Assembly (NCBI GenBank): GCA_936450465.1
Contig: OW388289.1
Coordinates: 66,214,420 to 66,278,419, forward strand
DNA length: 64,000 nt
Direction: 5' to 3'
Source: Gibbula magus
Lineage: Eukaryota > Mollusca > Gastropoda > Trochida > Trochidae
In this document: positions 46,275-57,399 of the stretch, in pieces
Numbering within the stretch: position 1 is the stretch's first letter
Layout: every line of letters starts with the position of its first letter
Position numbers and translations under genes: made by a program
Notes under the pieces: model-generated
Seen by the model: the letters and a program-made list of their open reading frames with translations, nothing else
The model's database searches: none
Told to the model about the DNA's origin: nothing

Positions 46275-46585
46275 TGTACTTATCTGACCTCAGCTATCAA
46301 AAGTGTTTGATTTGCTTCTTTTATTCAAAATTATTTTATCTGATTATTTCAGTACAGAGAACAAGAAACTTCTTTTATCAAAGAAAATACAATTAGATGC
46401 CAAACGAAAAGTCCAGTTATCGAAGCATAAAGTCAATTTCCTTTAATTCTATTTTGATCTCATTGGTCTGAAGGAAACTAATATAGGTTTTAGACGTTTT
46501 AAATCGACTTTTAATGTAAGTGTCCAAAACATAAATCACTTTCAAATCTTCCGACAATTGAAATGAGAAATCCTATGAGCTTAAC
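46275..46585 (+). repeat. Duplicated block, partner of 38690-39050
   Basis: See the partner. In this copy no pearl-like element follows within the matched part. The partner is followed directly by the element at 39101. Confidence 0.65.
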
Positions 46586-46589
46586 ATCT

Positions 46590-47145
46590 GGACGGGACCG
46601 ATAACAAATAATATATTATCAGTCAAAACTGTTTGTTTTCACCAAAGATACTATTTTGAATTTGAATTCCGTTTTCAACTAGTAAAAGCAACTTAGCAAT
46701 TTAGAACCAATATGTGATAATAACTTGTATATATTAGATACAATTTCTTATGATTATATTTCATGACAAGATCATGAGTAAATATTTTCAGCCTTAAATG
46801 ATAAACATGGAAATTAATAAAGCCTATACAGTGTGTAATAATTGTGTATCTTTTAAATGTTGATTTTCAAATGGTAGAGATTCCGTAAACAAAGTTTAAA
46901 TTTCGGTGTTAAGCACAACACGATGTACAACCTATTGACCGATTAAATTCATGTGTGTTTGTTTAAAACAATATTTGTCTCAATAAATCATCACAAAGTT
47001 ATGGCAGCATAAAATATAAGTAATGGTTTTACAATTAATATGACTTCGAGAGATTTAGAACTTTGCAATTATTGACTTTTTCCCTTCAAAATAAAACTTG
47101 AACAAAAGGCATATGTAATACTTAGTCGAGAAGGGTTAGACCTAA
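46590..47145. other. AT-rich DNA, nothing recognised
   Basis: No gene or element identified. Confidence 0.5.
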
Positions 47146-47149
47146 ATGA

Positions 47150-47298
47150 ATGTATGCAAATCAAATTTTCATAGGTGATGAAGTCTGCAACCGTCAAGTA
47201 ATTTGGATTATCACCCAGTACTGAGAGAGATATTTATAAATGTAATATCATATTAATATGTCTGGACTCAAATGATGCCATGATTGCCAGATGTATCA
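47150..47298 (-). repeat. Inverted copy of 19305-19430
   Basis: 47257-47298, reverse-complemented, equals 19305-19346 at 41 of 42 bases (TGATACATCTGGCAATCATG then GCAT(A/C)ATTTGAGTCCAGACAT). More diverged similarity continues outward from there for about 100 bp. It is a dispersed repeat or an inverted duplication; the element type is unknown. Confidence 0.75.
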
Positions 47299-47361
47299 AT
47301 ATGAAGTAAACCCTTCTTGATATGTATAATTTTGGAGGTAATGGAGAAACACGACACTTGT

Positions 47362-47562
47362 TTAAAGATTAATTCATTGCTAAGGACTATTTATGATAAT
47401 GTTAAAGTTTGCATTAAAAAACGTCATGAAATCTCAGATTATTTTATCTGCAACGCTGGCCTTAGACAAGGGTGTATGTTGAGCCCGTTTTAAACGTTTA
47501 AAAATGAATTGGCTTTGATAATTCAAAGCATTGGTTAAAATGGCGTGAAATTACACAGCTGG
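47362..47562 (+). pseudogene. LINE reverse-transcriptase fragment
   Basis: One frame reads LKINSLLRTIYDNVKVCIKK, then RHEISDYFICNAGLRQGCML and SPF, a stop at 47491, then TFKNELALIIQSIG, a stop, and NGVKLH. The GLRQG-x-x-LSP(F/L)LF string followed by an N-E/D-L is the conserved reverse-transcriptase core motif of non-LTR retrotransposons just upstream of the YADD box. Here LF is replaced by a stop and the YADD region is not found. It is a dead internal fragment of about 65 codons. It lies directly downstream of the inverted repeat at 47150-47298, which may belong to the same element. Confidence 0.8.
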
Positions 47563-47569
47563 AAATTAA

Positions 47570-48125
47570 TTAAGCAACATGCAATTTCTTTCAGCAAAGT
47601 CGATCTCATAAGGAAGAAGACAACGTGTGTGGAAAGCAATTATTGATATAAGATAGAACATTCATGTTAACAGTGTTGAAACGAACGTTCACTAACGCTT
47701 AAGAGTCTTTAAATAAGGGCTTAAACAATAAGTTGCAAATGGTATTTTGGGGTCAAAAGTTCAGTTATAATGGAAATGAACATCAATTGTTGCTGTAATG
47801 TGACTTGGGTAATTCTTTCATGTGTGTAATGACACTTTACTAACTGACTTTTTACCAAAAGTCACTCGTAAAAGCAGCTTGAACCTTTCAAACTCACAAA
47901 ATCACCAAGCTGTCAAATTCAATAACATTGCCTTAATGAACAAACAAGGTCAATATTAACGGTACTGACTACTAGCGAGAAAGTGTTTGATTAACATATA
48001 GAACTCAAATAACCGCAAATATATTCACAGATGCAATGGCTTTCGGCTCTTTTTCTATTATTGTTGAAACATGTAAGGTCTGGTTAGCGTGTGTTTGTGT
48101 TTGAATGTCAATTTGGTACCCAGGA
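47570..48125. other. AT-rich DNA, nothing recognised
   Basis: No gene or element identified. Confidence 0.5.
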
Positions 48126-48129
48126 TGTT

Positions 48130-48790
48130 GTTTACACACTACAATTTTTTTCCAAGAAGGTTTTAAGAACTCAAAAACATAACTTTTTAAAACATTTTAA
48201 TTTGTTTTAACATGTGCACATTCAATGTCAAATACCAAGGTCAGGATAACTTGAAAGTTCATGTGCTATGGGGTATGGAGAAAGACCAATATGTTAAAAG
48301 GTTTTCGCTAAAAATCCGTCAATGGTCAAGGACATAGTGAGGGCACAACTTAAGCATGCTTTTACGAATATGCTTTAACATTGCACACTTTGAATCCTTA
48401 CATGATTGTTATACACAATGAAAAGTGATCATAGATAGTGTGACCTTGAAGGCCAAAGGTCCAGGTCACGAGATATGGTCAAAGTCACCAGTTCTGAAAT
48501 CACTGAATAACATTTTTCCAAGAAAGTTTTAAGACAGCATGTAAACAGCTTCCTTCTTATATGCCTGTGGATTCAATTTCATCTATGGAGAAATATCAAG
48601 ATTGGAAAGGGTTTTCGCTAAAATTCGTCAAAGCGAGATCACAATTTAAACATGCTTTTGCGAATATGCCTAATATTAACTATTAATACTTTAAAGCAAT
48701 TATATGATTGTTATATATAATGAAAAGTGATCATTGATTTTTTACCTTGAAGGTCAAGTGCCCAGGTCATGAGATATCGGTTATTGCCGT
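48130..48790 (+). repeat. Two tandem units of about 303 bp
   Basis: The ordered pairs are CCAAGAAGGTTTTAAGA(A) at 48153 and CCAAGAAAGTTTTAAGA at 48518, TTTTCGCTAAAAATCCGTCAA at 48302 and TTTTCGCTAAAATTCGTCAA at 48610, CATGCTTTTACGAATATGC at 48355 and CATGCTTTTGCGAATATGC at 48651, and GAAAAGTGATCATAGAT at 48420 and GAAAAGTGATCATTGAT at 48721, followed by ACCTTGAAGG(C/T)CAA. Phrases like CCAGGTCA(C/T)GAGATAT suggest a relative of the pearl-like cores, but no microsatellite or hairpin is present. Confidence 0.75.
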
Positions 48791-48829
48791 GTTAACCCTT
48801 TGATCAAAATTTGAAATGAGATAGGTTTA

Positions 48830-51485
48830 ACGAACAAACTTGTGTAAAGTAGTTAGTGTGTAGTTGTGTTAGTAATAACTTCAGTGATGAGCACATCCAT
48901 ACAATTTTTTTTATTGTGGCTGTAAGGCGAGACCCTCAGTTTCGGGGCTGCCCTGCTTTTGCAAACGCTAATCATGTTTAAAATGATTTTGTTGATTATG
49001 TATTCCCCGTAAAGGTGTTTTTCATGTTTTGCATGTACTTGTACGTTTGTTTACCGTAAGCCTGTGGGCTCTAACTATAAAAAAAGATTGATTAATTGAC
49101 GGATAATTAGACCATTGTAGACCATATCCTTTAAACAAATATAGATATTGAATTTAATTCAACGAATTGATATTCAAAGGTGTAAGAAATACATACATAC
49201 ATACGTTTTTCTGATATGATAAATACAGCAGCCACGTGCAATAAACTGGTTTATAGAAAAGACGATATCTCATTTGCTCCATGTCAATTACATTTATAAC
49301 TTGGAATCTCAAATTGCGATTGCAAAAATACTTTATATTTATTAAAATGTTTAGTTATCCTAACAAAATATTTATATATTTCCATAATATATGGTATAAA
49401 TGTTGATGGGCTAATTTAGAGCAATGAACACCACTGTATTACTTTAAAGTTAGACTACCATGTTAGAACTGTTTCAGGATTAATGATTTATGAAGATGAA
49501 CAATTTACTTAACAATACTTATTTTTAAGTACATGCAACATACAAATATTGGCACTTATAAATTGATTAAAAACCGCATGGTATTTGCTTCTTGATTACA
49601 AAATCAGTGTCAAATATTCTTTAGTCAAATATATTTTATTTTAAACTGCTCTTTTAAAAAGCATTCATCAGGAGATCACGTACATAACAAGGAAAAAATT
49701 ATTTAGACAAAAAACCCGCAATGAGTGCCCAATACTTTTCTAGTTGTGTACTTCTCATTAGCAAGGCCCGATAAACACATTCATTTAGTTATAGTCAGTT
49801 TAGGAACAATGCATAGTTTTGTAAAGATGAAGATCAGGCATAACACACCAGGCATACCAGAATTAACCTCAAGTATTAATTTAAGGTCATATGATAAACG
49901 AGAGCATTGATTTTAAGGAATAATATATGTTATGAAACCTTTCCAGTAATAGACAACGATGTTGTTTATATCCATCAGTCTTCAAATGCGTAGTTCGTTC
50001 AGAAATGTAAAAGGATGTAGAACATTGCGTTTAACATTTAAAGCTGAAATGTGTGATTATAAAGTTACCAAAGATCTCTACATGTCAAAATGACTAATTA
50101 GTACTTCAGTTCACAAAGAGTGCGAATGATTAAACCTAAAACAACAATTTTGCGAACTACTTTTGATTGTGTAAATCCAGAGTGACAAGCTATTCTGCTG
50201 TATAAGATATGTGTCTGAAATGTTTCATGTGACTGAAAATAACCGATAATACAAGGCCAAATTTACAGGAGTCTTATGCCCCCCAATATATTTGTAATGC
50301 ATGTTATATTAATTGTAGAGAATTAACTACACAACACGCAGTATGTCACAGAGTAATGCCAGCTGAGAGGAAAACTGTGTGTTTGTAGTTTAGTTGAATA
50401 TTTTTTATGAAACTAAATTTATAAAAGCAAGCTTGAATTGATAATAATACGGATATCAAATATTTCAAAAAAGTTATTATAATAAATTATAATATTGTTT
50501 GTCCCTCCCCTTCTATTAAAGGATGCTTTATTTATGTCTCTACAAACTAATGGACATATTTTATACAGTTCAACAATGCTCTGTGATTATGTGAGTTAAA
50601 TAAAAGTAAAAGTACCCAGAGGTACATGTATGCCTGCTAAAGTTTAACAACATTTCGATATACAGATATATCAGATTAAGTCCTCATTCGTAATACAGTA
50701 GTTTAATTATTTTAAGCATTAGTTTCCAAACACGTGTACATGCAACTCATTTATGTATTTTACGGCTATTATGCATTAAAATGTTTCCAGCAATTCTTTG
50801 TTTTTGTATTGAGCATCATTAAATTTGGCGAATGTTTATGAAGTTTCTGCACTTAATTCAGACTTTCAAGATTTCATTATGTATAAAAAAAAGATCGTGA
50901 ATGTAGCCTAGGGAGATAAAACTATTCTCGTCATTGGAAGTATTATTACTGTCTGACAACGTTTATCCGCGGGTAAGGAGTATCCGATAAACATGTATAT
51001 GGATTGCAGAGTCATTTATTTGCCTTAATAATATCCACAGAAGAATCTAGATCAGACTGAAATCCCCTTCAGGAAATGCCAGATTTAAAATCCAATACTT
51101 TTTGTTTGATCTTATTTTAAAACACAACGAACATCAAAGTAAACAATGACACGTATTTGTCAAGGATAGGAATGGGTATTTAACTGTTAGATAGTCGAAT
51201 CTATAATAGACTGGCGACAGAAACTCATTACTGAAGGCAATACATGGTACTTTGATGTTATATCTGTACTCTTAAACCCGTGTTTGTAATGTGTGAATGT
51301 AACCAAACAAAATTAACTATTTACTTTGATGAATTTGCTATTTTTCTATTTTATTTGATATGTATTATATATTATATGAATTATAATCATACTTTATCAC
51401 TAGGAGTAGGTCATTAACCGACTGAATGAGATATCCTTTTACAATGTGTAGTTTTGTAAATCTAAATCGTATGAAAACCTGCGAT
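48830..51485. other. Mostly AT-rich DNA; possible LINE 3' tail at 48905-49095
   Basis: 48905-49095 is less AT-rich (GCGAGACCCTCAGTTTCGGG, CTGCCCTGCTTTTGC) and ends in ATAAAAAAAGATTGATTAATTG, a simple A/GATT tail like those of some LINE or SINE 3' ends. I cannot assign it to a family. A CATA microsatellite lies at 49186-49204. The rest shows nothing recognisable. Confidence 0.4.
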
Positions 51486-51489
51486 CCCG

Positions 51490-51560
51490 GGAGGTCTATC
51501 GATATTCAGCGTAGTATAGCACCAAAACATTCCTGACTGTAGAACAGCTTTGCTGGGGAA
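51490..51560 (-). mobile_element. SINE fragment (family 2, body)
   Basis: ATTCAGCGTAGTATAGCACC then ACTGTAGAACAGC on the plus strand parallels 36280-36340 (ATTACAGCATTGCACCTAAA, GTGTAGAACAG). It is short and diverged. Confidence 0.4.
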
Positions 51561-51564
51561 GCAC

Positions 51565-52540
51565 TTTTATAGCTCTGGTGGAAACATAATTTTACTTTAT
51601 CTGGTTTGTTGTTAGAACTGCAATGATAAATCAATCCAAGCAACTTTAATAACTCGTTTATGCATATGAAATGTTGTCAGTTCGAATCTTTGTTGGTTTC
51701 ATTACACCAATTCGTAATGTCTTAAGAAACAGCATTTGCTCAAAAGAATACCCTTACAAATAAAAAAAAGAATTATGTATCAATTACATGCTTACGTGCA
51801 AATAAGGTCCTATTATTGTTTTGAGAAAATTTGAGAAAAAGAGTTTGAGAAAAAGCACTAGTGAATAAATGGCATGTATTGTAAACATGATTTTAACAAT
51901 TCTAAACATACCTTTTTCTCTCTTAAATGTTTTTTCTTAAGGCTATCTATCAATTGTAAAGTTGATCTCAGGTCTTGCATTCCTAGCTTGGTTAATACAT
52001 ACAATACAAAATAACTATTTCGCCATTCCATGTTGTATTCCACTGTTTGTGTATACTGATGATTACATAAACTTCTGTTTTAGATATACTTATCATACAC
52101 TTATCATGAATAAATCTCATTATAATTGTTCAAAACTTGAAGGCTTTCAGAACATTTTAATTAAAACTTGATTTTGCTGTGATATGTTGTCAATGACATC
52201 TTTCTATTTTCAACTATCTTTCAACGTTTTATCTCATAACGACTTCGACTAAGTACTCAATATCAACCTTTCATCTCGAAATCAAGAAAGGTCTACTGGT
52301 TTTAGTCTAGCTCAGCTAATAGCACATTTCTTCTATTATTTCATACAAACCCCAGCTGTTCAAAAGCCATAGTCTTAATAAGGTAAACCATAATGCATAG
52401 TGTAAATAATCAATATACTCAATTTGTTCTTAAGCACCTATTGCAAGTACGCATATGAAGCAAGATAGATATATAGATATGCTTTATTTCCTCCATATCA
52501 ATGAAGATCAATACAAAGTTCAGAATTTCATTACAACAAA
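51565..52540. other. AT-rich DNA, nothing recognised
   Basis: The overlapping opposite-strand open frames at 51858-52043 and 51962-52171 argue against either being real. Confidence 0.5.
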
Positions 52541-52544
52541 TGAA

Positions 52545-52887
52545 TCAATATAAGGTAATATACATAATGTAGGTATTAAAACATTGCAAGACATCAGAAA
52601 CATTTAACGAAATATCGTTTCCACAGTTTAACAGTTTTACTTTGGTAAAATCAGCAGTTTGTGATTCATCAATGGCCTTGTTAGTTACGAGCGTACTTGA
52701 GTTATGCACAGAAGAAACAACTTTTTTATGTTGTTTCGTTTGTAACATCAAAGAGCAGTATCAAGTTGCTTACAGAAATGAGTTAGGTCTTTAAAGTACG
52801 TAGCAAAGCGATTCATTTGTGACAGTGAAAGTAAATGTTTTTTACAGTCAGATAATGGTTCAATCACAGAGTCAATATTACATTTTT
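52545..52887 (-). pseudogene. Frameshifted open region of unknown family (about 112 codons in two frames)
   Basis: On the minus strand one frame, from about 52887 down to a stop at 52748-52750, reads NIDSVIEPLSDCKKHLLSLS, QMNRFATYFKDLTHFCKQLD, TAL. It is then continued, with a one-frame shift at the overlap, by MLQTKQHKKVVSSVHNSSTL, VTNKAIDESQTADFTKVKLL, NCGNDISLNVSDVLQCFN to a stop at 52545. The two halves join without a gap, the composition is protein-like, and an AATAAA-containing, TATC-rich tail (plus-strand 52465-52495) follows downstream on the same strand, as at the 3' end of a retroelement. I do not recognise the protein. It could be a decayed TE ORF or a terminal exon with an error. 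Confidence 0.5.
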
Positions 52888-53008
52888 ATCCAAATGGCAT
52901 GTATTTCATATGCATTCAGCCTTGGGAGCTGTGCAAATTAACATCTATCGGAGGGGTACTGAATGTGAAAATAGGTTAACTATCAATGTTTCGACCTCGA
53001 TTTATATT

Positions 53009-53200
53009 GAGGCCCCATGGTCGCGTGGTAAGTTCTTGATACGGTCAGTGCAAGCGATAGTTGTCTAAATGAGGCTTAAGGTTCGAATCTCGCAAGAGAC
53101 GCAATCGGAAAAAGTACAATAATTTGTACTATTGAAGGTAATGTTATCTCAAATGTAACAATGATAGATTTGTTCACTATCTTATAGCATTTCTTTTATG
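53009..53200 (+). mobile_element. tRNA-derived SINE (family 1), fullest copy
   Basis: The A-box is TGGTCGCGTGG (53018-53028) and the B-box GGTTCGAATCTC (53090-53101). They are separated by 61 bp, more than in a normal tRNA, and the gap contains GATACGGTCAGTGC. After the B-box come GAGACGCAATCGGAAAAAGT, TTGTACTATTGAAGGTAATG, TTATCTCAAATGTAACAATG and TTTGTTCACTATCTTATAGC. It serves as the reference for the copies at 5640, 29740 and 29945. Confidence 0.8.
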
Positions 53201-53288
53201 AATACATTTATTACAGATAAATTAAATTAAACAGCCTCTGAAAAAAAGTATTTTTGAAGTGGTGAACAAACATGTCAGTATAGACTAT

Positions 53289-53647
53289 TATCAAATTGAG
53301 TTCTATTACTTTGTAAATTTGTAAATTTGATATCGTTATTGGCAGCGCTGCCAATAAGGATATCAAATTTACAATTTATACATTTAATAAAATGGCAAAC
53401 GCGAGCACAATAATGCGTAAAATTAAAGAAAGGCCTTTTATTAAAACAATATGTCCACCCCTAAATAGCTAAGCCAATTACAGCTAAAAAAATTATAGCT
53501 CAAGTCTGAAATGGAAACACTATAATTGATGAATGGCTAAATCTGAAACCTAACTTACTTTTACTTTTTATCAGACGAAACCTAATCTTTAAGGGAAATT
53601 GGTCTCAACATGGTATTTGCAAATATCAAATTGAGTTCTATTACTTT
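53289..53647. repeat. 24-bp direct repeats flanking a 311-bp segment with a 62-bp palindrome
   Basis: TATCAAATTGAGTTCTATTA followed by CTTT stands at 53289-53312 and again, identical, at 53624-53647. Just inside the left repeat is a near-perfect palindrome at 53316-53346 / 53347-53377 (arms of 31 bases, two mismatches by eye) centred on GGCAGCGCTGCC. The rest of the segment has no open frame. It may be a small insertion, or a duplication scar. Confidence 0.7.
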
Positions 53648-53649
53648 TA

Positions 53650-54385
53650 CATTCACGTACATGTTGGAGTTCATATGTCTTTATATCCACAGAGAGACAT
53701 GCAGTGTTTTGTCAGTGAAACACGTCAAGCAAGAAAGTCAAAGTGACAAGACGATGTACTTTATCACTTTTAAAACAATTGCATGTAAACTGTTGTTTAA
53801 CATTGTTTAACAGGAAAAACCAAAAACTTTTTTATAATTTACATAAGGTACCCATAATTGTCATTTTGAGGATGGAGGCACACTTTCAATTCAAATGAGC
53901 TCTTCTAATTACATAAAGGGGAAGGTCATTGTATTATGACTGTTATTATTATAACTGTATTATGGACAGTTATCTCCCCAGTTTTTAAAATTAAATGGAA
54001 ATTATCTTTTGATAGTATCTCTTAAATCCTCAGGTAAACCATTTTAATGTTTTGTTATAAAATGCTTATAATGACTGGTTAACATATATTTCAGACATTT
54101 TGTTTTGATTTAAGCTAATTAATTCAGAAGTACTACTTGTCTACAAATGTAGTTATTTGATTTACTGAATAATGTTTATACACAAACAGAGGCTGGCACA
54201 TAACATAACAAGGAAACATTTTTTTCTTTTAAAATTACATTTATTGACGCATTTACTTTATTTGGTATCTGGTATAAAATCTAATGTCCGTTATTATAGT
54301 TGAACAGTAGAAAAATGTATTCAGTATGGACATGCCTGCAATGCAAAACCAAAGACGGCAGTTTGTTCACAGTTTCTCTAACAGC
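53650..54385. other. AT-rich DNA, nothing recognised
   Basis: No gene or element identified. Confidence 0.5.
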
Positions 54386-54389
54386 GAAC

Positions 54390-55110
54390 GTAGAGCAGCG
54401 ATTTTATATACAACGTATTGCTGTTATATGTCGATAGAGGCACAGAACATGTAAATAAATCCTTGTTATTATAAAGTCAAAAGGTTTTTCTTTAAATATT
54501 TACACAAAACTAATATATGTCGTTTATAACGGGAGGTTACAGCGTGTTATATAGAACAATACATAGCTGAATCAAAATTGAGAAATCCTTGAACTAAAAT
54601 GAAAGCATTTCACGTTCATTCAAATAAAAATCGTTTTCCCTGGATTCCATATTTGTTGTTTTATCCTCAATACATGTAGAATATCACAGGGCATTCAAAA
54701 TGGCGACCGTTTGCGAAGCTCGGTAAGAGGGCAAAGATGAAGACTTGTATTTATTAAAATGAAGTGAACCCGGTGAATATACTTTATTTCTAATCTAGTC
54801 TATCGACGTAGTTGTGAAGATGATATGATATATGTATTTCTTATTTTGCATCAAAACGTTATGCTTAGTTATGCTGTCCATTGCTTCAGTAACTTTATGC
54901 TCGCTCACCTAAACTTCCTCATTTAGACAGGTCTAATTTTTTTCCTGATGATCTATAGTTTAATGTGACTCTGAAACACTCTACAATCACTATTCGTTTG
55001 ATCAAGTATGAGTTACTTTTGATTCCCAAAGTGAATAAAAACTTCAAAACAGACCGTTTGTTCTGATGTATTGTGACGTCACAAGGTATGAATACACGGG
55101 GTATACATGC
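54390..55110 (+). repeat. Duplicated block with conserved TGACGTCA, copy 1 (partner 60320-60960)
   Basis: The ordered matches are AGCAGCGATTTTATATACAA with AGCAGCGATTTCGTACACAA, GGCATTCAAAATGGCGACCG with GGCATTCAAATGGCTACCG (then TTTGC in both), GACTTGTATTTATTAAAATG with GACTTATATTTATAAAAATG, TTTCTTATTTTGCATCAA (identical), GACCGTTTGTTCTGATGTAT with GGTCGTTTGTTCGGATACAT, and TTGTGACGTCACA(A/G)GGTA. In this copy AAAATGGCGACC (54697-54708) has the look of a YY1-type initiator with a start codon, and 8 codons later CGGTAAGAG (54720-54728) looks like a splice donor. Whether it is a real first exon is unknown. Confidence 0.65.
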
Positions 55111-55318
55111 ACATATTCAGCTGTGTTCATCGAGACTTGCAATTGGTTGCATATGTTTTAGAGCTCTCGACAAATAAGAATCTTTTTAACAAGTGAAACA
55201 GAATCATTTTGTAATTATGAATTAACAACATGCCCTATGACCACTCAAAAGAGTAGTTCCGATGTCATTTTGGTTCGTACTTAATAAATACCGGTAGTTT
55301 TCATGATGAATTATATAT

Positions 55319-55711
55319 ATGATATATATGATGAAGTATATTCAAACACGAATTACTGAATTATTTGAACACAAAACTGAAAATTCAATTCTTCCTTCCT
55401 TTAAGTGTAAATCCTTTTTTTTCAATTTTGTTTCATCTATCATCCTGAACATAAGTTTCTCGACTGTGAGCATTACATCACAAAAAACGGACTTCATTTT
55501 CTGCAGATGCAAGGTTACAGCTGTACACGATCCTTTTGATACCAGCGTTGCATCCTTTCAATGTATACTAGGATCAATCTGCTTAATTGAATTCCGCCCC
55601 CCAGGAGAAAATACATTTTTTATTAGAAGAGGCAGTCACTTTTACATGGATACGACACATAGGAACAAACCACGTAGACATTCCGCCTACTCTCATGGAT
55701 TGATGTCCTGA
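55319..55711 (+). CDS. 130-codon open frame of unknown function (doubtful)
   Basis: This is the longest uninterrupted forward frame outside the transposon. It starts MIYMMKYIQTRITELFEHKT in TA-rich sequence. The C-terminal third is less AT-biased (EFRPPGENTFFIRRGSHFYM, then DTTHRNKPRRHSAYSHGLMS). A hydrophobic run near residues 33-52 is rich in Phe, Ile and Ser. I recognise no family, no duplicate of it exists in the window, and there are no clear splice or promoter signals. In AT-rich DNA a frame of this length may be chance. Confidence 0.2.
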   Translation: MIYMMKYIQTRITELFEHKTENSILPSFKCKSFFFNFVSSIILNISFSTVSITSQKTDFIFCRCKVTAVHDPFDTSVASFQCILGSICLIEFRPPGENTFFIRRGSHFYMDTTHRNKPRRHSAYSHGLMS

Positions 55712-55719
55712 TATTTTGA

Positions 55720-57395
55720 GACAGACAAGGTCACCAGGAACTTACATGATGGAAAGTAGAAGTTAATTATATAGGTCAGTCATATTATAATGGAGAACAT
55801 TACAATTATACAATGAAAGTTCTTTTTTAAAAAATATTTATTGAGAACAAAAAAAAGTTTTTTAAATTAATTTTAAGATCAATGTAGCTTCTAAGTGGTT
55901 AGAATATGTGAATAAATGTGTTTCTGTGAAATTGATTTGTTATTCACATTGCCGGTGGAATGACATGTTTCTCCTTTCCATTTATAAATTTGATATTCAT
56001 AATATACAGATGATGAATTTTTAAATTATCAATGTAAATATTACACTGTATATTAATTAAATATAAGCCCTCCACCATTGCTGTCAAATGTTATATGAGA
56101 GATATATACACTATACACTTTGCTGCATAAACGTAGGTTAGCTATTTCAAGGATTTAAAATGAGAAGAAAATCATGTGTTCATCCCTTGTGACATAGTAC
56201 ACACATACATAAAACAAATCTAAAAACCAAGTGGAAAATTTCTAGAGTACTGATGGGGCTTCTGGGCATCTACAAAGCTTCCAGTGGGTTTGAACTTTTG
56301 AAGTGATCGATGTTATAGAGACACGTTCTGACAGGTAATTTTACTTTTTGAACACTCTTTTAGAATTCGCTCAGATTTATTTTGAAAGAAAAATAAATTG
56401 AAGAGGGAGGACTATTACATTTTCAACGCTTCAATCACTCAAATATCTCTTGAGGAATCAGATGTAACATTTTAATCTCAGCAAACCAAAACAAATTAGG
56501 AAGAACACAAATATCAAAGATTTATTCTCACAGAAATATCAAATATTCTTGTTTAAGTTAGTTGAGAGACATGTTCCAATTTGAATTGTGTTATGTCTAG
56601 ACTATATATATTCTCTAACATTATTAAAATGCGAGCAATGGCTCAAGTAATTACAATTATAAATTGGCAGATATTTGCCCGACCACAGGGTTAAAGAAAT
56701 TATATTGATTTAGCTATAACAAGATTACTATTGTTAAAGATCTGATGAAATGCATTTTTCTCAAGAATGACAGATGATTACCGCTACGTATATTGTATAT
56801 CGGAATCAGTTGAGCATAAACTCGAGACAATATAACTTGCAATTGATAATTAAGACGATTTTGATTCACCCATTTTAACACTCACGCAATTAGTTTAAGC
56901 AATCATTTTGAAAATGCTCACTGAGGCGTGACTGTGATAAACGACAGACGGTGCCGCCTAGACACCTACTCGCAGAGTCTCGTTGATTAATTAATGATGA
57001 TTATCACTGCCGCTAAATGAATTTATGAGGTGTATTACATCGCCAAAAAGACATGTTTATGTAATAGGTGTATAATTGTCATCTGCGGAATTACCTATCT
57101 AAACATTCCATATATTGGAAAATTAAGTTGGTTTATTTATAAATGTTGCGAAATTACGTTGAATTATGACTATCGTCGAAAGTCAGATTACTCCAGATAC
57201 GTCACAGAAGTCATCCCTTCACGGGCCACACCCCCGCAGACTTTCATTCTGTTCGCCGGTGCTAAATCAGACGGTTTTTAAAATGCTGCATATAAGTAAT
57301 TTATGGACCGATTTCAGAAATTTAAAATCAAGCAATTGTTAAATTGACATCCCATTTTCATGAATCCGATTTTGACCATATATCATTGCATTTAT
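55720..57395. other. AT-rich DNA, nothing recognised
   Basis: 56390-56455 loosely resembles 26430-26500 (AAAATAAA(T/A)TTGAAG, TTTTCAACGCTTCAATCACT / TTTCAACACTTCAAACACTG), a possible old repeat. No gene is seen. The 83-codon frame at 57030-57281 has no motif. Confidence 0.45.
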
Positions 57396-57399
57396 CCTT

